NCBI GenBank assembly: GCA_036678685.1
Contig: JAZIHH010000020.1
Coordinates: 744,001 to 808,000 of the forward strand
DNA: 64,000 bases
Direction: 5' to 3'
From: JAZIHH01 sp036678685
GTDB lineage: Bacteria; Bacillota; UBA4882; UBA10575
Below the pieces are notes generated by a model, which was not told the DNA's origin, searched no databases, and saw nothing but the letters and a program-made list of their open reading frames with translations. A program made the translations under genes and the position numbers. Positions 53,529-61,554 of this stretch are shown here, one piece after another. Position 1 is the stretch's first letter. The number at the start of each line of letters is the position of its first letter.

Positions 53529-54140
53529 ATGCCCGTGGTTTGCTTGGTCGTTCTCTCATTTCTGAGCGGTGCGGTCCCCTACTCGGTCATCCTTGGGAAG
53601 TTGTTTTTGAATAAAGATATCCGGAAGTACGGGGATGGCAATCCGGGAGGGGCCAACGTCTGGCGGGCCAGCGGTCCCGTCTTCGGCTTGGTTGCGATCG
53701 CGTTGGATTTCTTGAAGGCTTATTTCCCGGTTTACTATGCGGCGACGGCCTCGTCTTTACCGCAGAATGCACTGATGGCGGTGGCGATTGCCCCGGTCGC
53801 CGGCCATGCTTTTTCGCCGTTCTTACGTTTTCGAGGGGGAAAAGCGGTGGCCTCTACTTACGGAATCTGGTTTGCGTTATACGGTTTAACCGACGGCTTG
53901 TTGGTGATGGCGCTTACCTCCGCCTTCTTTGTCATTATCCAAACCATCGATGCCTGGTCAGTACTGATGGGCATGGGTGCTTTATTGGTTTACCTCTTGC
54001 TCAACAATGCCGAAACTTATCTCCGTTTATTATGCCTCATGAATCTCTCCATTGTTGCTTATAAACACCGTAAAGATCTTAAACCCATCAAATTGCGTCC
54101 GGTTTTGGCCACGGTAATCAGGGGAAGCAAATGGATCTGA
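53529..54140 (+). CDS. Second PlsY-like glycerol-3-phosphate acyltransferase
   Basis: A 203-residue membrane acyltransferase paralogous to plsY at 16557. Motifs: G-D-G-N-P-G-G-A-N (the canonical S-G-N-P-G-A-T-N is altered), G-H-A-F-S-P and F-R-G-G-K-A-V-A-S. The changes from S to D and AT to GA in motif 1 suggest a different acceptor or donor. It overlaps the glycosyltransferase gene by 10 nt, so the two probably act on the same lipid. ATG 53529 with AAGGGG 8 nt upstream. Confidence 0.88.
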   Translation: MPVVCLVVLSFLSGAVPYSVILGKLFLNKDIRKYGDGNPGGANVWRASGPVFGLVAIALDFLKAYFPVYYAATASSLPQNALMAVAIAPVAGHAFSPFLRFRGGKAVASTYGIWFALYGLTDGLLVMALTSAFFVIIQTIDAWSVLMGMGALLVYLLLNNAETYLRLLCLMNLSIVAYKHRKDLKPIKLRPVLATVIRGSKWI

Positions 54141-55282
54141 TCAGCTGCTTGCTTACGATCGCTTCGATTGTCCTCCTGTATCTGCTGGGTGTCCAGTTGC
54201 TTAATTTTTTCAGCTTAAAAAAACTGGGCCGGTTTCCTGCTGCCGCGGATTACCCCTTTGTTTCCATTTTGGTTCCAGCCCGGAATGAAGAGCGTAACAT
54301 TGAACAGTGTGTGCAGTCCCTTTTGGCGCAGGATTACCCCAGTTATGAGCTTCTTGTTCTTGACGACGAGAGCGAGGACCAAACCTGGACGCTCCTTTCC
54401 CGGCTGGCGCAGGGGAAAACCAACCTTCGCCTGTTGCCGGGGCGACCCCTGCCGGAGGGCTGGATCGGTAAATGCTGGGCCTGTCATCAACTGGCAGAAC
54501 AAGCTCAAGGGGAATACCTGCTCTTTGTCGATGCGGATACGGTCCACCAGCCTTCCATGCTCCGTTCCGTTATGGATGCCGCCCATTACTATCAGGCGGA
54601 TTTAATCTCCGGTTTGCCCCATGAAAAAGTGGCTACTTTCAGCGAACTGTTGACCGTGCCCCTGATCACCTGGGGGATTGCGGCCGCGTTGCCGCTGCCG
54701 CTGGCTTTTGCCCTCCCCTCTCCGGTGCTTTCCATCACCATCGGACAGTTGCTCCTTTTTCGGCGCGAGGCTTATGAGCGGATCGGCGGCCATCAGGCGG
54801 TGAAAAACCACGTTTGTGAAGACATGGCTTTGGGGAGGTTGATTAAGGCGCGGGGCTTTCGCTGGCGCTTGGTGGACGCCGGTGCGGTGACCCGGTGTCG
54901 AATGTACACCGGTCTGCGTGAAGCGGTTGCTGGGTTAAGCAAAACAATTTTCGGCGCGCTTGATTTCCGGCTCGGGGTGGTTTTTCTCTTTAGTCTGCTT
55001 TTGGCGTTGCTGTTTTGTTTACCCCCATGGCTCCTGCTTAAATCTTTCGTCGTCCTTTTGCCCCGTCCGCTAGTGGGACAAGCCTTGACCGTCTCTGTGC
55101 TCGCCCTGCTTTCCTGGGAAATTGCCAGCCTCCGTTTTCGGTTGCCCTGGTACACCGCGTTTCTTTATCCGTTGACCAGTGCCTTGTCCATATTTATCTT
55201 CCTCCGTTCCGCCTATCTGACCTTGACCGGAAAGGCCCGTTGGAAGGGACGGTTGCTCGCGCGCCGCAAGATGCGTTGGTAA
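54131..55282 (+). CDS. Membrane glycosyltransferase family 2 (CruC/CrtQ-like)
   Basis: A 383-residue membrane GT2 enzyme: N-terminal span (about 3-28), catalytic domain with V-S-I-L-V-P-A-R-N-E-E-R-N-I, L-L-V-L-D-D-E-S-E-D and the D-A-D-T metal motif (near residue 138), a C-E-D-M-A-L-G substrate segment, then four membrane spans. The layout matches the group that includes hydroxychlorobactene glucosyltransferase and other lipid glycosyltransferases. Coupled with the second plsY-like gene, it points to a glycolipid. The product cannot be named. Confidence 0.87.
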   Translation: MDLISCLLTIASIVLLYLLGVQLLNFFSLKKLGRFPAAADYPFVSILVPARNEERNIEQCVQSLLAQDYPSYELLVLDDESEDQTWTLLSRLAQGKTNLRLLPGRPLPEGWIGKCWACHQLAEQAQGEYLLFVDADTVHQPSMLRSVMDAAHYYQADLISGLPHEKVATFSELLTVPLITWGIAAALPLPLAFALPSPVLSITIGQLLLFRREAYERIGGHQAVKNHVCEDMALGRLIKARGFRWRLVDAGAVTRCRMYTGLREAVAGLSKTIFGALDFRLGVVFLFSLLLALLFCLPPWLLLKSFVVLLPRPLVGQALTVSVLALLSWEIASLRFRLPWYTAFLYPLTSALSIFIFLRSAYLTLTGKARWKGRLLARRKMRW

Positions 55283-55283
55283 G

Positions 55284-55319
55284 AAAGCGCCCTTGTCCTA
55301 ATGAGGTAAGGGCGCTGTT
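55284..55319 (+). terminator. Terminator after the plsY2-GT2 pair
   Basis: A nine-base-pair stem AGCGCCCTT / AAGGGCGCT starting 3 nt after the GT2 stop, with a short, poor T-tract (GTTCATTCC). It may work as an attenuating hairpin for the convergent genes. Confidence 0.55.
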
Positions 55320-55361
55320 CATTCCGGGAAGAAGGCTCCACACAAAACGGCCTGTCGGCCA

Positions 55362-56657
55362 TTAAAAAAATAGAACGGAAGTGAGCAGGTAAAACAGGAC
55401 AGTGCCGGTGAGCACCAGGAAACAGGGTTTGACAAGTTTGGTGAGGGTCGGGGTGAGCCCGGTCGCAAAATACTCGTTGGAGACCAAAAGACAGACGTGA
55501 ACCGGGGAAAGCATCAGTCCGGTCATCCCGGCACCTTGGGCTAAAACCATGGCGGCAAGCAAGGTGCCAAAGCTGGGTTCCGCACCCAGGAGGCTGATGA
55601 CAAGCGGGAAACTGGCTCCGATGTAACCCACGGCTAACCCGGTTGCCAAGGCGCTGACGAAGGGAATCAGCATAATCATCACCACAATGGGGATCCCAAA
55701 GGAGGCTAGTTCGTTGCTGAAATGGGCAACCAAGGGCGTTCCGTCGGGGAGATTGGCTCCGATCAAGGCCCCGTAGACCTGGATCATCGACATCTGGACC
55801 GCCAGGACCAGATATTTTTTTTGTAAGAATATTTTCCGCCACTGGGTGGCTGACAACGGGCGGAAATGTTGCAGCCAAAGAATGGCGCCGATGATTCCGA
55901 GTCCGATCGGGAGGTAGTTGTTGTTCCCCCGGATCGGGGCCGGGATCATTTGGTAGACAACGTAGGTTCCAATTACGATTAAAATCGGGGCCAAAAGGAA
56001 GAGCAGTCGGCGGAAGAATCCCGGTTGCCCCTGTTTGGCTGACCGCCGGCTGGCGGGAATCCGTCGGAGGAGAAAAAGGTAGCCCGCCCCGGCAGCAACC
56101 AGGCTTAAAGGTAATCCGACCCAGAGGAACTCCAACATGGAAAGCCCGGCGATCTCCATCGCCAGGAGGGGGCCGGGAAACAGCGGCGACCAAAACTCCC
56201 AAGGATGCCGAAACCAATAGTTAATGGCGGATTTTAAATCCGGATCAATGTTTTTTTCGGTATCGCAGGTATCAACAAGGGGGGCCGAAAAAAACGCACC
56301 GCCAGGAATTGGTAACAAACCGATCACCGCCGGCAGGGCCGAAATCGCACCGCGGGCGGAAAGGCGGCTTTGAATCAGAGCGACCAACTCCCGCATCAGG
56401 CCAGTTTCGGACATTTGTGTACTCAACTAGTAAATTAAGGCAATGACGAGGACGAAAGTCAGATGTTTGAAGGTGAGTAAGGGGCGACTGGCAATGGTCA
56501 GCATCTCCGCGGGGGAAAGGCCGGCGAAGAGGGCAATTAACAAAGCGCCACTGGCCATGGCCAACGAGAGGCTTTTCAAGAGACGGTTGGTCAGGAGGAT
56601 GATGGCAAGCGAAGCTAGGATCTTGATCATCCAGGGTAGTTCAGGAAAAAGTTGCAT
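55362..56657 (-). pseudogene. DUF401 family membrane transporter, interrupted by an in-frame TAG
   Basis: A DUF401-type membrane protein of about 431 residues with many spans and the signature L-P-I-P-G-G-A-F-F-S-A-P near the start of the second part. One reading frame spans the whole region, but a single TAG (56427-56429 on the minus strand) falls after V-I-A-L-I-Y at residue 76. The continuation L-S-T-Q-M-S-E-T-G-L-M is what the family has at that place, so a nonsense mutation is the simplest view. A TTG directly after the stop could restart translation. ATG start at 56657. Confidence 0.8.
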
Positions 56658-56788
56658 ATCTTTACACCGTTCTTTCGTTGTTAGTTAGTACAATTGTGCT
56701 TGATCTTTCGCCTGTATACGCGAGGATTAGAAGTATGCTTGCCAATTACTCTTCGGCGTGATGGCGGGGCATTCCTGCCGTTTTAAAC

Positions 56789-56817
56789 TTGACTTTTATA
56801 TTATTGATGTCTATACT
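56789..56817 (+). promoter_or_regulatory. Promoter of the lysine-riboswitch transcript
   Basis: TTGACT (56789-56794), exactly 17 nt, TATACT (56812-56817), about 40 nt before the riboswitch aptamer. The remainder of the 56658-56788 spacer shows nothing else. Confidence 0.85.
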
Positions 56818-56854
56818 TTAAGACAAGGTCTTTTAAAATTATATTAATCTTAAT

Positions 56855-57018
56855 CGATAGAGGCGCGGTCTATTACGAGTAATCTGTTATATATGGTCTG
56901 GCCCAGTAACAGATGAAAAGAATAACCGCCGAAGTGTCGGTTTCCGGCCAGACGGGACCGATGCTGGGCTGTTGCAGAATATGCAACAGACTGTCACTCG
57001 AAGGGTGGAGAGCTATCG
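56855..57018 (+). promoter_or_regulatory. Lysine riboswitch (L box)
   Basis: Aptamer of about 164 nt with the L-box core elements: AGAGGCGCGG at the 5' side, AGTAATCTG with its kink-turn stem, CCGCCGAAGTGTCGG, GATGCTGGGC, ACTGTCACTCGAAGGGTGGAGAGCTATC at the 3' side (57001-57018 region). It is followed at once by a terminator (57026-57066) and then an NhaC-family antiporter gene. When lysine binds, the terminator should form and switch off the transporter. This marks the transporter as a probable lysine importer. A covariance search would confirm it. Confidence 0.88.
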
Positions 57019-57025
57019 TGTAATC

Positions 57026-57066
57026 AAAAAAGCATGAGGCATCTCGACGCCGCATGCTTTTTTTGT
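57026..57066 (+). terminator. Lysine-riboswitch expression-platform terminator
   Basis: Stem AAAAAAGCATG (57026-57035 region) with CATGCTTTTTTT (57053-57064) just after the aptamer. This is the ON/OFF platform for the downstream transporter. Confidence 0.85.
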
Positions 57067-57097
57067 ACAGAAACAAAAATGGGAGGTTTATAATGAA

Positions 57098-58720
57098 TTG
57101 AATCGGAGAAGATTAATCACCCTGCTACTGGTTGTGGCCGCCATTGCCGTAACATTTGTTGTACCGGTTTTTGCCGAAGACGCCGCAAGCGAAGGAGATC
57201 AGAGCGCAGTCTATGGCACCTTCTGGTCGTTGGTTCCACCCCTGGTGGCCATTGTACTGTCGCTGATCACGAAAGAGGTGTACAGTTCCCTTTTTATCGG
57301 CATTGTGATTGGTGCTTTGCTGTATGCCAACTTCAATCTGCTGACCGCCTACACGACCATGTTTACGGACGGTTTTATCGCTGCCCTGGCCGACAGTTGG
57401 AACGTGGGGATCCTGATTTTCCTGGTGGTTCTAGGAACCATGGTCTGCCTGATGAACCGGGCCGGCGGCTCGGCGGCCTATGGTGAGTGGGCCAGGCAAA
57501 GGATTCGCAGCCGGAAAGGGGCGCTTCTGGCCACTTTCGGTCTGGGTGTCCTCATCTTTGTCGACAACTACTTCAACTGCCTGACCGTGGGTAACGTAAT
57601 GCGGCCGATCACCGACAAGCACCGGATCTCCCGGGCCAAACTGGCCTACTTGGTTGATGCCACGGCGGCACCGGTCTGCATGATTGCGCCCATCTCCTCC
57701 TGGGCGGCGGCGGTGACGGGAGTGATCGAAGGCTATAACGGGTTTGAGCTTTTTATTCGGGCGATCCCCTACAACCTTTATTCCCTTCTCACCCTGGGCA
57801 TGATCGTGTTCATTACATTACTGGGCATCGAATATGGCCCGATGCGGAAACACGAGGAAAATGCCATCCTGCGCGGGGACCTCTATACGACGCCCGACCG
57901 TCCCTTTGAAGGCCAGGATGGTGAGGTTCCGGTCGGGAAAGGGAAAGTGCGGGATCTGGTGATTCCGGTTTTGGTTCTGATTGTCCTCTGTATTCTGGGG
58001 ATGCTTTATACCGGCGGGATCCTTGAAGGGGAAAATATCATTAACGCCTTTGCCAACTGCGATGCTTCGCTTGGGCTGGCCCTAGGTTCCACGCTTGCGC
58101 TGCTATTCAGTGTGGTCTATTTTCTCCTGCGCAAAGTACTTACTTTCGAAGAGTGCATGGACTGTTTCCCCAATGGTTTTAAAGCAATGGTGCCGGCGAT
58201 CCTGATTCTCACTTTTGCTTGGACTTTGAGTGGGGTCACCAATCTCCTTGGGGCTAGAGAGTATGTCAGTGGGCTCTTTGCGGGTAGTGCCGCCAGCTTT
58301 AAAGTTTTCCTCCCGGCATTGGTCTTTGCGGTGGCCGTTGGGATGTCTTTCTCCACCGGGACCTCCTGGGGGACCTTCGGCATCCTGCTGCCGATTGTGG
58401 TGGCGATCGGTCTTGAGCCGGAGTTGTTAATTATTTCGATCTCCGCCTGCCTGGCTGGTGCCGTCTGTGGCGACCACTGCTCGCCGATCTCCGATACCAC
58501 TATCATGTCTTCGACCGGAGCCATGTGTAACCACATTAACCACGTCACAACCCAACTGCCTTACGCCTTGACGGTGGCCGCGATCTCCTTTGTCGGCTAT
58601 ATCTTTGCTGGTTTCGTGCCGTCGGCTTGGGTGGTGCTTCCTCTTTCCCTGCTTATGCTGTTTACCGTGCTTTATGTGATTAAACTGGCAACGGGAAGTG
58701 TAGCTGAGACGAAGGCGTAA
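57098..58720 (+). CDS. NhaC-family transporter, predicted lysine uptake
   Basis: A 540-residue membrane protein of the Na+/H+ antiporter NhaC superfamily. It has about 11-12 spans, F-V-D-N-Y-F-N-C-L-T-V-G (conserved core), the D-A-T-A-A-P-V-C-M segment and C-G-D-H-C-S-P-I-S-D-T-T-I in the C-terminal half. The TTG start at 57098 is set by GGGAGG 11 nt upstream; a nearby ATG at 57093 runs straight into TGA. Riboswitch control by lysine suggests amino-acid (lysine) import coupled to cations, as known for other L-box-linked NhaC homologues. Confidence 0.92.
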   Translation: MNRRRLITLLLVVAAIAVTFVVPVFAEDAASEGDQSAVYGTFWSLVPPLVAIVLSLITKEVYSSLFIGIVIGALLYANFNLLTAYTTMFTDGFIAALADSWNVGILIFLVVLGTMVCLMNRAGGSAAYGEWARQRIRSRKGALLATFGLGVLIFVDNYFNCLTVGNVMRPITDKHRISRAKLAYLVDATAAPVCMIAPISSWAAAVTGVIEGYNGFELFIRAIPYNLYSLLTLGMIVFITLLGIEYGPMRKHEENAILRGDLYTTPDRPFEGQDGEVPVGKGKVRDLVIPVLVLIVLCILGMLYTGGILEGENIINAFANCDASLGLALGSTLALLFSVVYFLLRKVLTFEECMDCFPNGFKAMVPAILILTFAWTLSGVTNLLGAREYVSGLFAGSAASFKVFLPALVFAVAVGMSFSTGTSWGTFGILLPIVVAIGLEPELLIISISACLAGAVCGDHCSPISDTTIMSSTGAMCNHINHVTTQLPYALTVAAISFVGYIFAGFVPSAWVVLPLSLLMLFTVLYVIKLATGSVAETKA

Positions 58721-58750
58721 GTAATGTAAACTTTGACCTAAAGAGATAAA

Positions 58751-58798
58751 AAGAACGTTCCTGGTTTCCACTCACCGGCGGCCGGAACGTTCTTTTTT
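58751..58798 (+). terminator. Terminator after the NhaC-family gene
   Basis: A long stem AAGAACGTTCC (58751-58761) / GGAACGTTCTT (58783-58793) with seven T residues. It separates this unit from the CRISPR locus. Confidence 0.9.
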
Positions 58799-58922
58799 TG
58801 TCTCGTCATCGCCCTTTTGTTAGACAATTGCCCCTATTGTCTCCCAAATGGCAGGATTTACAAGAATTAAAGAGAAGTAAATAATATGTAAACGCTAGAC
58901 CGTTTGCTTACCGGCGGCCAAG

Positions 58923-59516
58923 GTGGCCAAGTTGGTTTGGTACTTTAAACAGATAGTAAAACGCCAAGGAAAAGGGGGGCAGAAAGAAATAGAGGAGATT
59001 AAGAATACCCAGACCAACCGGGATCTTTACGTTACCGGTACTCTGGTTTGGTATTACTACATCTGCCACCGTGAAGTCTGGCTGATGGGCCGGCAAATTA
59101 CACCCGATGAAGACGATTCCAATGTGGAACTGGGAAGATTTTTGCACCAACTAAGATATGGGCGGGATAAAAAAGAGATTAATTTAGGTAATATAAAAAT
59201 CGATATCATGCGCCGAGATAGTGAAGAGATTGTCATTGGCGAGATCAAAAAGAGTTCCCGCTTTAAAGAAAGTGCCCGCATGCAGTTGGGGTTTTATCTT
59301 AAAGAATTAAAGGAGCGTGGCATTCGCGCCCGGGGTGAATTGTTGTTTCCGGAGGAAAAGCGGAGGGAACGGGTGGACCTTACTCCTGCTTTGGAAGAGG
59401 AGCTGAACAAGGTCGAACGGGATATTCTCCGTGTAATCTATTCGGAGTTGCCACCGGTGCCGGAGAAAAACCAATGGTGCCGGAGGTGTGCTTACGCCGA
59501 ATTTTGTTGGTCGTAA
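58923..59516 (+). CDS. cas4: CRISPR-associated exonuclease Cas4
   Basis: RecB-like nuclease that trims prespacers and selects the PAM during adaptation. Seen are G-T-L-V-W-Y-Y-Y-I-C-H-R-E-V-W (first cluster Cys), the E-L-G-R-F-L-H motif, the catalytic E-I-V-I-G-E-I-K-K-S-S and the final Cys ligands C-R-R-C-A-Y-A-E-F-C, which bind an iron-sulfur cluster. The true start is unclear: the annotated GTG gives about 35 extra residues, and the family domain begins at about 59030. It is the first gene of cas4-cas1-cas2 and ends 12 nt before cas1. Confidence 0.92.
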   Translation: MAKLVWYFKQIVKRQGKGGQKEIEEIKNTQTNRDLYVTGTLVWYYYICHREVWLMGRQITPDEDDSNVELGRFLHQLRYGRDKKEINLGNIKIDIMRRDSEEIVIGEIKKSSRFKESARMQLGFYLKELKERGIRARGELLFPEEKRRERVDLTPALEEELNKVERDILRVIYSELPPVPEKNQWCRRCAYAEFCWS

Positions 59517-59528
59517 GGAGCGTGTAAA

Positions 59529-60521
59529 GTGCAAAAAACCATCTATATTTTTTCCGATGGGGCGTTACATCGGCAAGGGAACACCCTATGTTATATAACT
59601 CCGGAAGGAAAAAGGTTTCTTCCGGTGGAGGATATCCACGAAATAATGGTCTTTGGCGAAGTGGAATGCAACAAAAAACTACTCGAGTTTTTGTCGCAAA
59701 ACGAGATCATGATGCATTACTTTAACCACTACAGCTACTATATGGGAACTTTTTACCCCAGAGAGCATTATAATTCCGGTTATGTCATTCTCAAACAGGC
59801 CGAGTGTTATTTGGATGAGGAAAGACGGTTGGAACTGGCCAGGGGGTTTGTCCGGGGTGCGCTCCTCAATATTTTGCAGGTCTTAAAGTATTACAGTAAA
59901 CGTGGGGTTGCTTTAAGTGAGGCCATTGAACGGATTGAAACCGCGGAAACCATGATTCAGGAGATCCCCAATATTCCAGAACTGATGGCCTTGGAAGGCA
60001 ACGTGCGGGAGACATATTACCAGGCTTTTGATGAGATTTTAAAGAATCCCGATTTCACCTTTGAGAAAAGAAGCCGGCGCCCACCGAAGAACAATCTGAA
60101 CACGCTGATCAGTTTCGGGAATTCCCTTTTATATACGATTGTGCTGTCGGAGATTTACAAAACCCATATGGATCCGCGTATTGGCTTTCTGCACGCCACG
60201 AATTTTCGCCGTTTCTCCTTAAACCTGGATGTGGCGGAGGTTTTTAAGCCAATCATTATTGATCGTTTGATCTTTACCATGGTCGGCACCGGAATGGTAA
60301 GTGGCAAGGATTTTGAGCAAGAAAGCGGTAGAATCGTTTTAAAGGACAAAGCGCGGAAACGGTTTGTGGAAGAGCTGGATAAGCGCCTCCGGACGACGAT
60401 TAGGCACCGTTCCGTAGGGCGGCAGGTTTCATACCGAAGGTTAATCCGGATGGAGATCTATAAAATCGAAAAACACATTATGGGCGAGCAAGAATACAAG
60501 CCGTTTGTTAGCCAGTGGTAA
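59529..60521 (+). CDS. cas1: CRISPR-associated integrase Cas1 (type I-B)
   Basis: Metal-dependent integrase that inserts new spacers together with Cas2. A 330-residue protein of the Cas1b type with E-G-N-V-R-E-T-Y-Y (catalytic Glu, about residue 158), then L-H-A-T-N-F-R-R-F-S-L-N-L-D-V-A-E-V-F-K-P (catalytic His and Glu/Asp region near 225-245). GTG start at 59529. All catalytic positions are kept, so adaptation should be functional if an array exists elsewhere. Confidence 0.95.
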   Translation: MQKTIYIFSDGALHRQGNTLCYITPEGKRFLPVEDIHEIMVFGEVECNKKLLEFLSQNEIMMHYFNHYSYYMGTFYPREHYNSGYVILKQAECYLDEERRLELARGFVRGALLNILQVLKYYSKRGVALSEAIERIETAETMIQEIPNIPELMALEGNVRETYYQAFDEILKNPDFTFEKRSRRPPKNNLNTLISFGNSLLYTIVLSEIYKTHMDPRIGFLHATNFRRFSLNLDVAEVFKPIIIDRLIFTMVGTGMVSGKDFEQESGRIVLKDKARKRFVEELDKRLRTTIRHRSVGRQVSYRRLIRMEIYKIEKHIMGEQEYKPFVSQW

Positions 60522-60537
60522 ATAGGTAGGGACGGAC

Positions 60538-60801
60538 ATGTTTATTATTCTTGTATACAATGTTGGCGAAAAGCGGGTGGCCAAGGTTCTCAAGAAATGC
60601 CGCCAGTACCTTTATTGGGTGCAAAACTCGGTGTTTGAAGGCGAGATCACTCCGGCCAAACTTAAGATGCTTAAGGAGGAGCTAAAGCGGATAATCGACA
60701 AGACCGAAGATTCAGTAATCATCTACAACCTCCGCACCACCAAGTATGCTTCCAGGGAAGTGATTGGTCTGGATAAGGGAGGGGAGGAGAATATATTATA
60801 G
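60538..60801 (+). CDS. cas2: CRISPR-associated endoribonuclease Cas2
   Basis: An 87-residue ferredoxin-fold protein that dimerises and bridges Cas1 dimers. It starts M-F-I-I-L-V-Y-N-V-G and has the V-L-K-K-C-R-Q-Y-L segment and the R-T-T-K-Y-A end. Starts 16 nt after cas1. It ends the adaptation operon; no repeat array follows it in this window. Confidence 0.95.
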   Translation: MFIILVYNVGEKRVAKVLKKCRQYLYWVQNSVFEGEITPAKLKMLKEELKRIIDKTEDSVIIYNLRTTKYASREVIGLDKGGEENIL

Positions 60802-60905
60802 AAAAAGGACCAGATGAATATGGGAGGTTTTTATGAATTATTTTAGAATATAGTGATAGTATAGTTATTAGTTAAGGTATTAAAAATGAAAAAGGGGAAT
60901 ATTTC

Positions 60906-61106
60906 ATGAGTCTAAATTTAAGACAAAAGATCAACTTACTTGTGCAGGATATGACAGAGAAAGAACTAGCGGAATTAGTCGAATATATAGTATTTTTGAA
61001 AACCAGAAGGGAAAACGACGAATTTAAAGATCTTCTTTTGGCAAGTGAAAGCAGTATGAAGTTCTGGGACAATAAAACGGATGATGAAGTCTGGAATGAT
61101 GTTTAG
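60906..61106 (+). CDS. Antitoxin of a MazEF/PemIK-type pair
   Basis: A 66-residue protein. Its N-terminal two thirds are helical (L-V-Q-D-M-T-E-K-E-L-A-E-L-V-E-Y-I), and it ends with an acidic/aromatic tail (F-W-D-N-K-T-D-D-E-V-W-N-D-V). Such a tail typically wraps and blocks the partner toxin. It is the upstream gene of the toxin at 61212, the usual order in type II systems. ATG 60906 has AAGGGG 8 nt upstream. No DNA-binding domain is recognisable, so autoregulation is uncertain. Confidence 0.8.
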   Translation: MSLNLRQKINLLVQDMTEKELAELVEYIVFLKTRRENDEFKDLLLASESSMKFWDNKTDDEVWNDV

Positions 61107-61150
61107 TTTGTACTTTTTATTTAATTGGGTGAAAATTTTGTTTTTAAGTA

Positions 61151-61179
61151 TTGACTTTACATCATGCTTTTTATACAAT
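61151..61179 (+). promoter_or_regulatory. Promoter of the MazF-type toxin gene, target of the mini-CRISPR
   Basis: TTGACT (61151-61156), exactly 17 nt, TACAAT (61174-61179), predicting a start at about 61186, just before the toxin ribosome site GGAAGGAG (61193-61200). It drives the toxin separately from the antitoxin. The 16-nt target at 61160-61175 fills the space between the two boxes and reaches into the -10, so a complex bound there should block transcription. Confidence 0.82.
61160..61175 (+). other. Partial protospacer matched by the mini-CRISPR spacer
   Basis: CATCATGCTTTTTATA here equals the first 16 nt of the mini-array spacer (61575-61590, CATCAGGCTTTTTATA) except at position 6 (T here, G in the spacer). 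Beyond position 16 the match stops (only positions 21 and 25 agree). The three bases upstream are TTA, a plausible type I-B PAM and unlike the repeat end (AAC), so it would be read as non-self. Confidence 0.85.
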
Positions 61180-61211
61180 AAAAGAAAATTATGGAAGGAG
61201 AAAATTGTTGT

Positions 61212-61550
61212 ATGGTAAGACAAGGAGATATTTTCCTTACGCCTTTTCCCTTTAGTGATCTATCGTCAACCAAAAAACGACCTGTCCTGATTCTATCGAA
61301 CTCCAAGTATAACGGGTTAACTGAAGATGTGATTGTAGCGGCAATTACATCAAAAGATATGGATAGAGAATACTCAGTATGTCTTTCTAGCAATGATTTA
61401 AGTGAAGGTCAATTATTGGTCGACTCATATATCCGTGCAGATAAACTTTTTACTATCTCGCAAGGCTTGTTAATAAAAAAGTTTGGGGCTATAAAGCCTT
61501 ATAAAATGGATGAAGTAAGGGAAAAACTGTTCTGTATCTTCTTGCCATAG
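61212..61550 (+). CDS. MazF/PemK-family toxin
   Basis: A 112-residue endoribonuclease-type toxin: M-V-R-Q-G-D-I-F-L-T-P-F-P-F-S at the start, K-K-R-P-V-L-I-L-S-N near residue 23 (the family R-P-V motif) and V-A-A-I-T-S-K. The ATG at 61212 is chosen because GGAAGGAG ends at 61200 and the family begins exactly there; an ATG at 61191 is upstream of that site. The antitoxin gene ends 105 nt earlier, and the toxin has its own promoter in between. Its stop codon lies 4 nt before the first mini-CRISPR repeat half. The toxin looks intact. Confidence 0.9.
   Translation: MVRQGDIFLTPFPFSDLSSTKKRPVLILSNSKYNGLTEDVIVAAITSKDMDREYSVCLSSNDLSEGQLLVDSYIRADKLFTISQGLLIKKFGAIKPYKMDEVREKLFCIFLP
61467..61495 (+). 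promoter_or_regulatory. Candidate promoter for the mini-CRISPR and cas6
   Basis: TTGTTA (61467-61472), 17 nt, TATAAA (61490-61495), inside the last third of the toxin gene. It would begin a transcript at about 61502, some 65 nt upstream of the crRNA-like 5' handle. AT-rich coding sequence makes chance matches possible, so this is tentative. Confidence 0.45.
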
Positions 61551-61554
61551 TAAA

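Noticed and set aside
60802..60905. Possible CRISPR array after cas2
   Set aside because: No repeated words longer than about 8 nt are present; the region is simple AT-rich spacer before the antitoxin gene.
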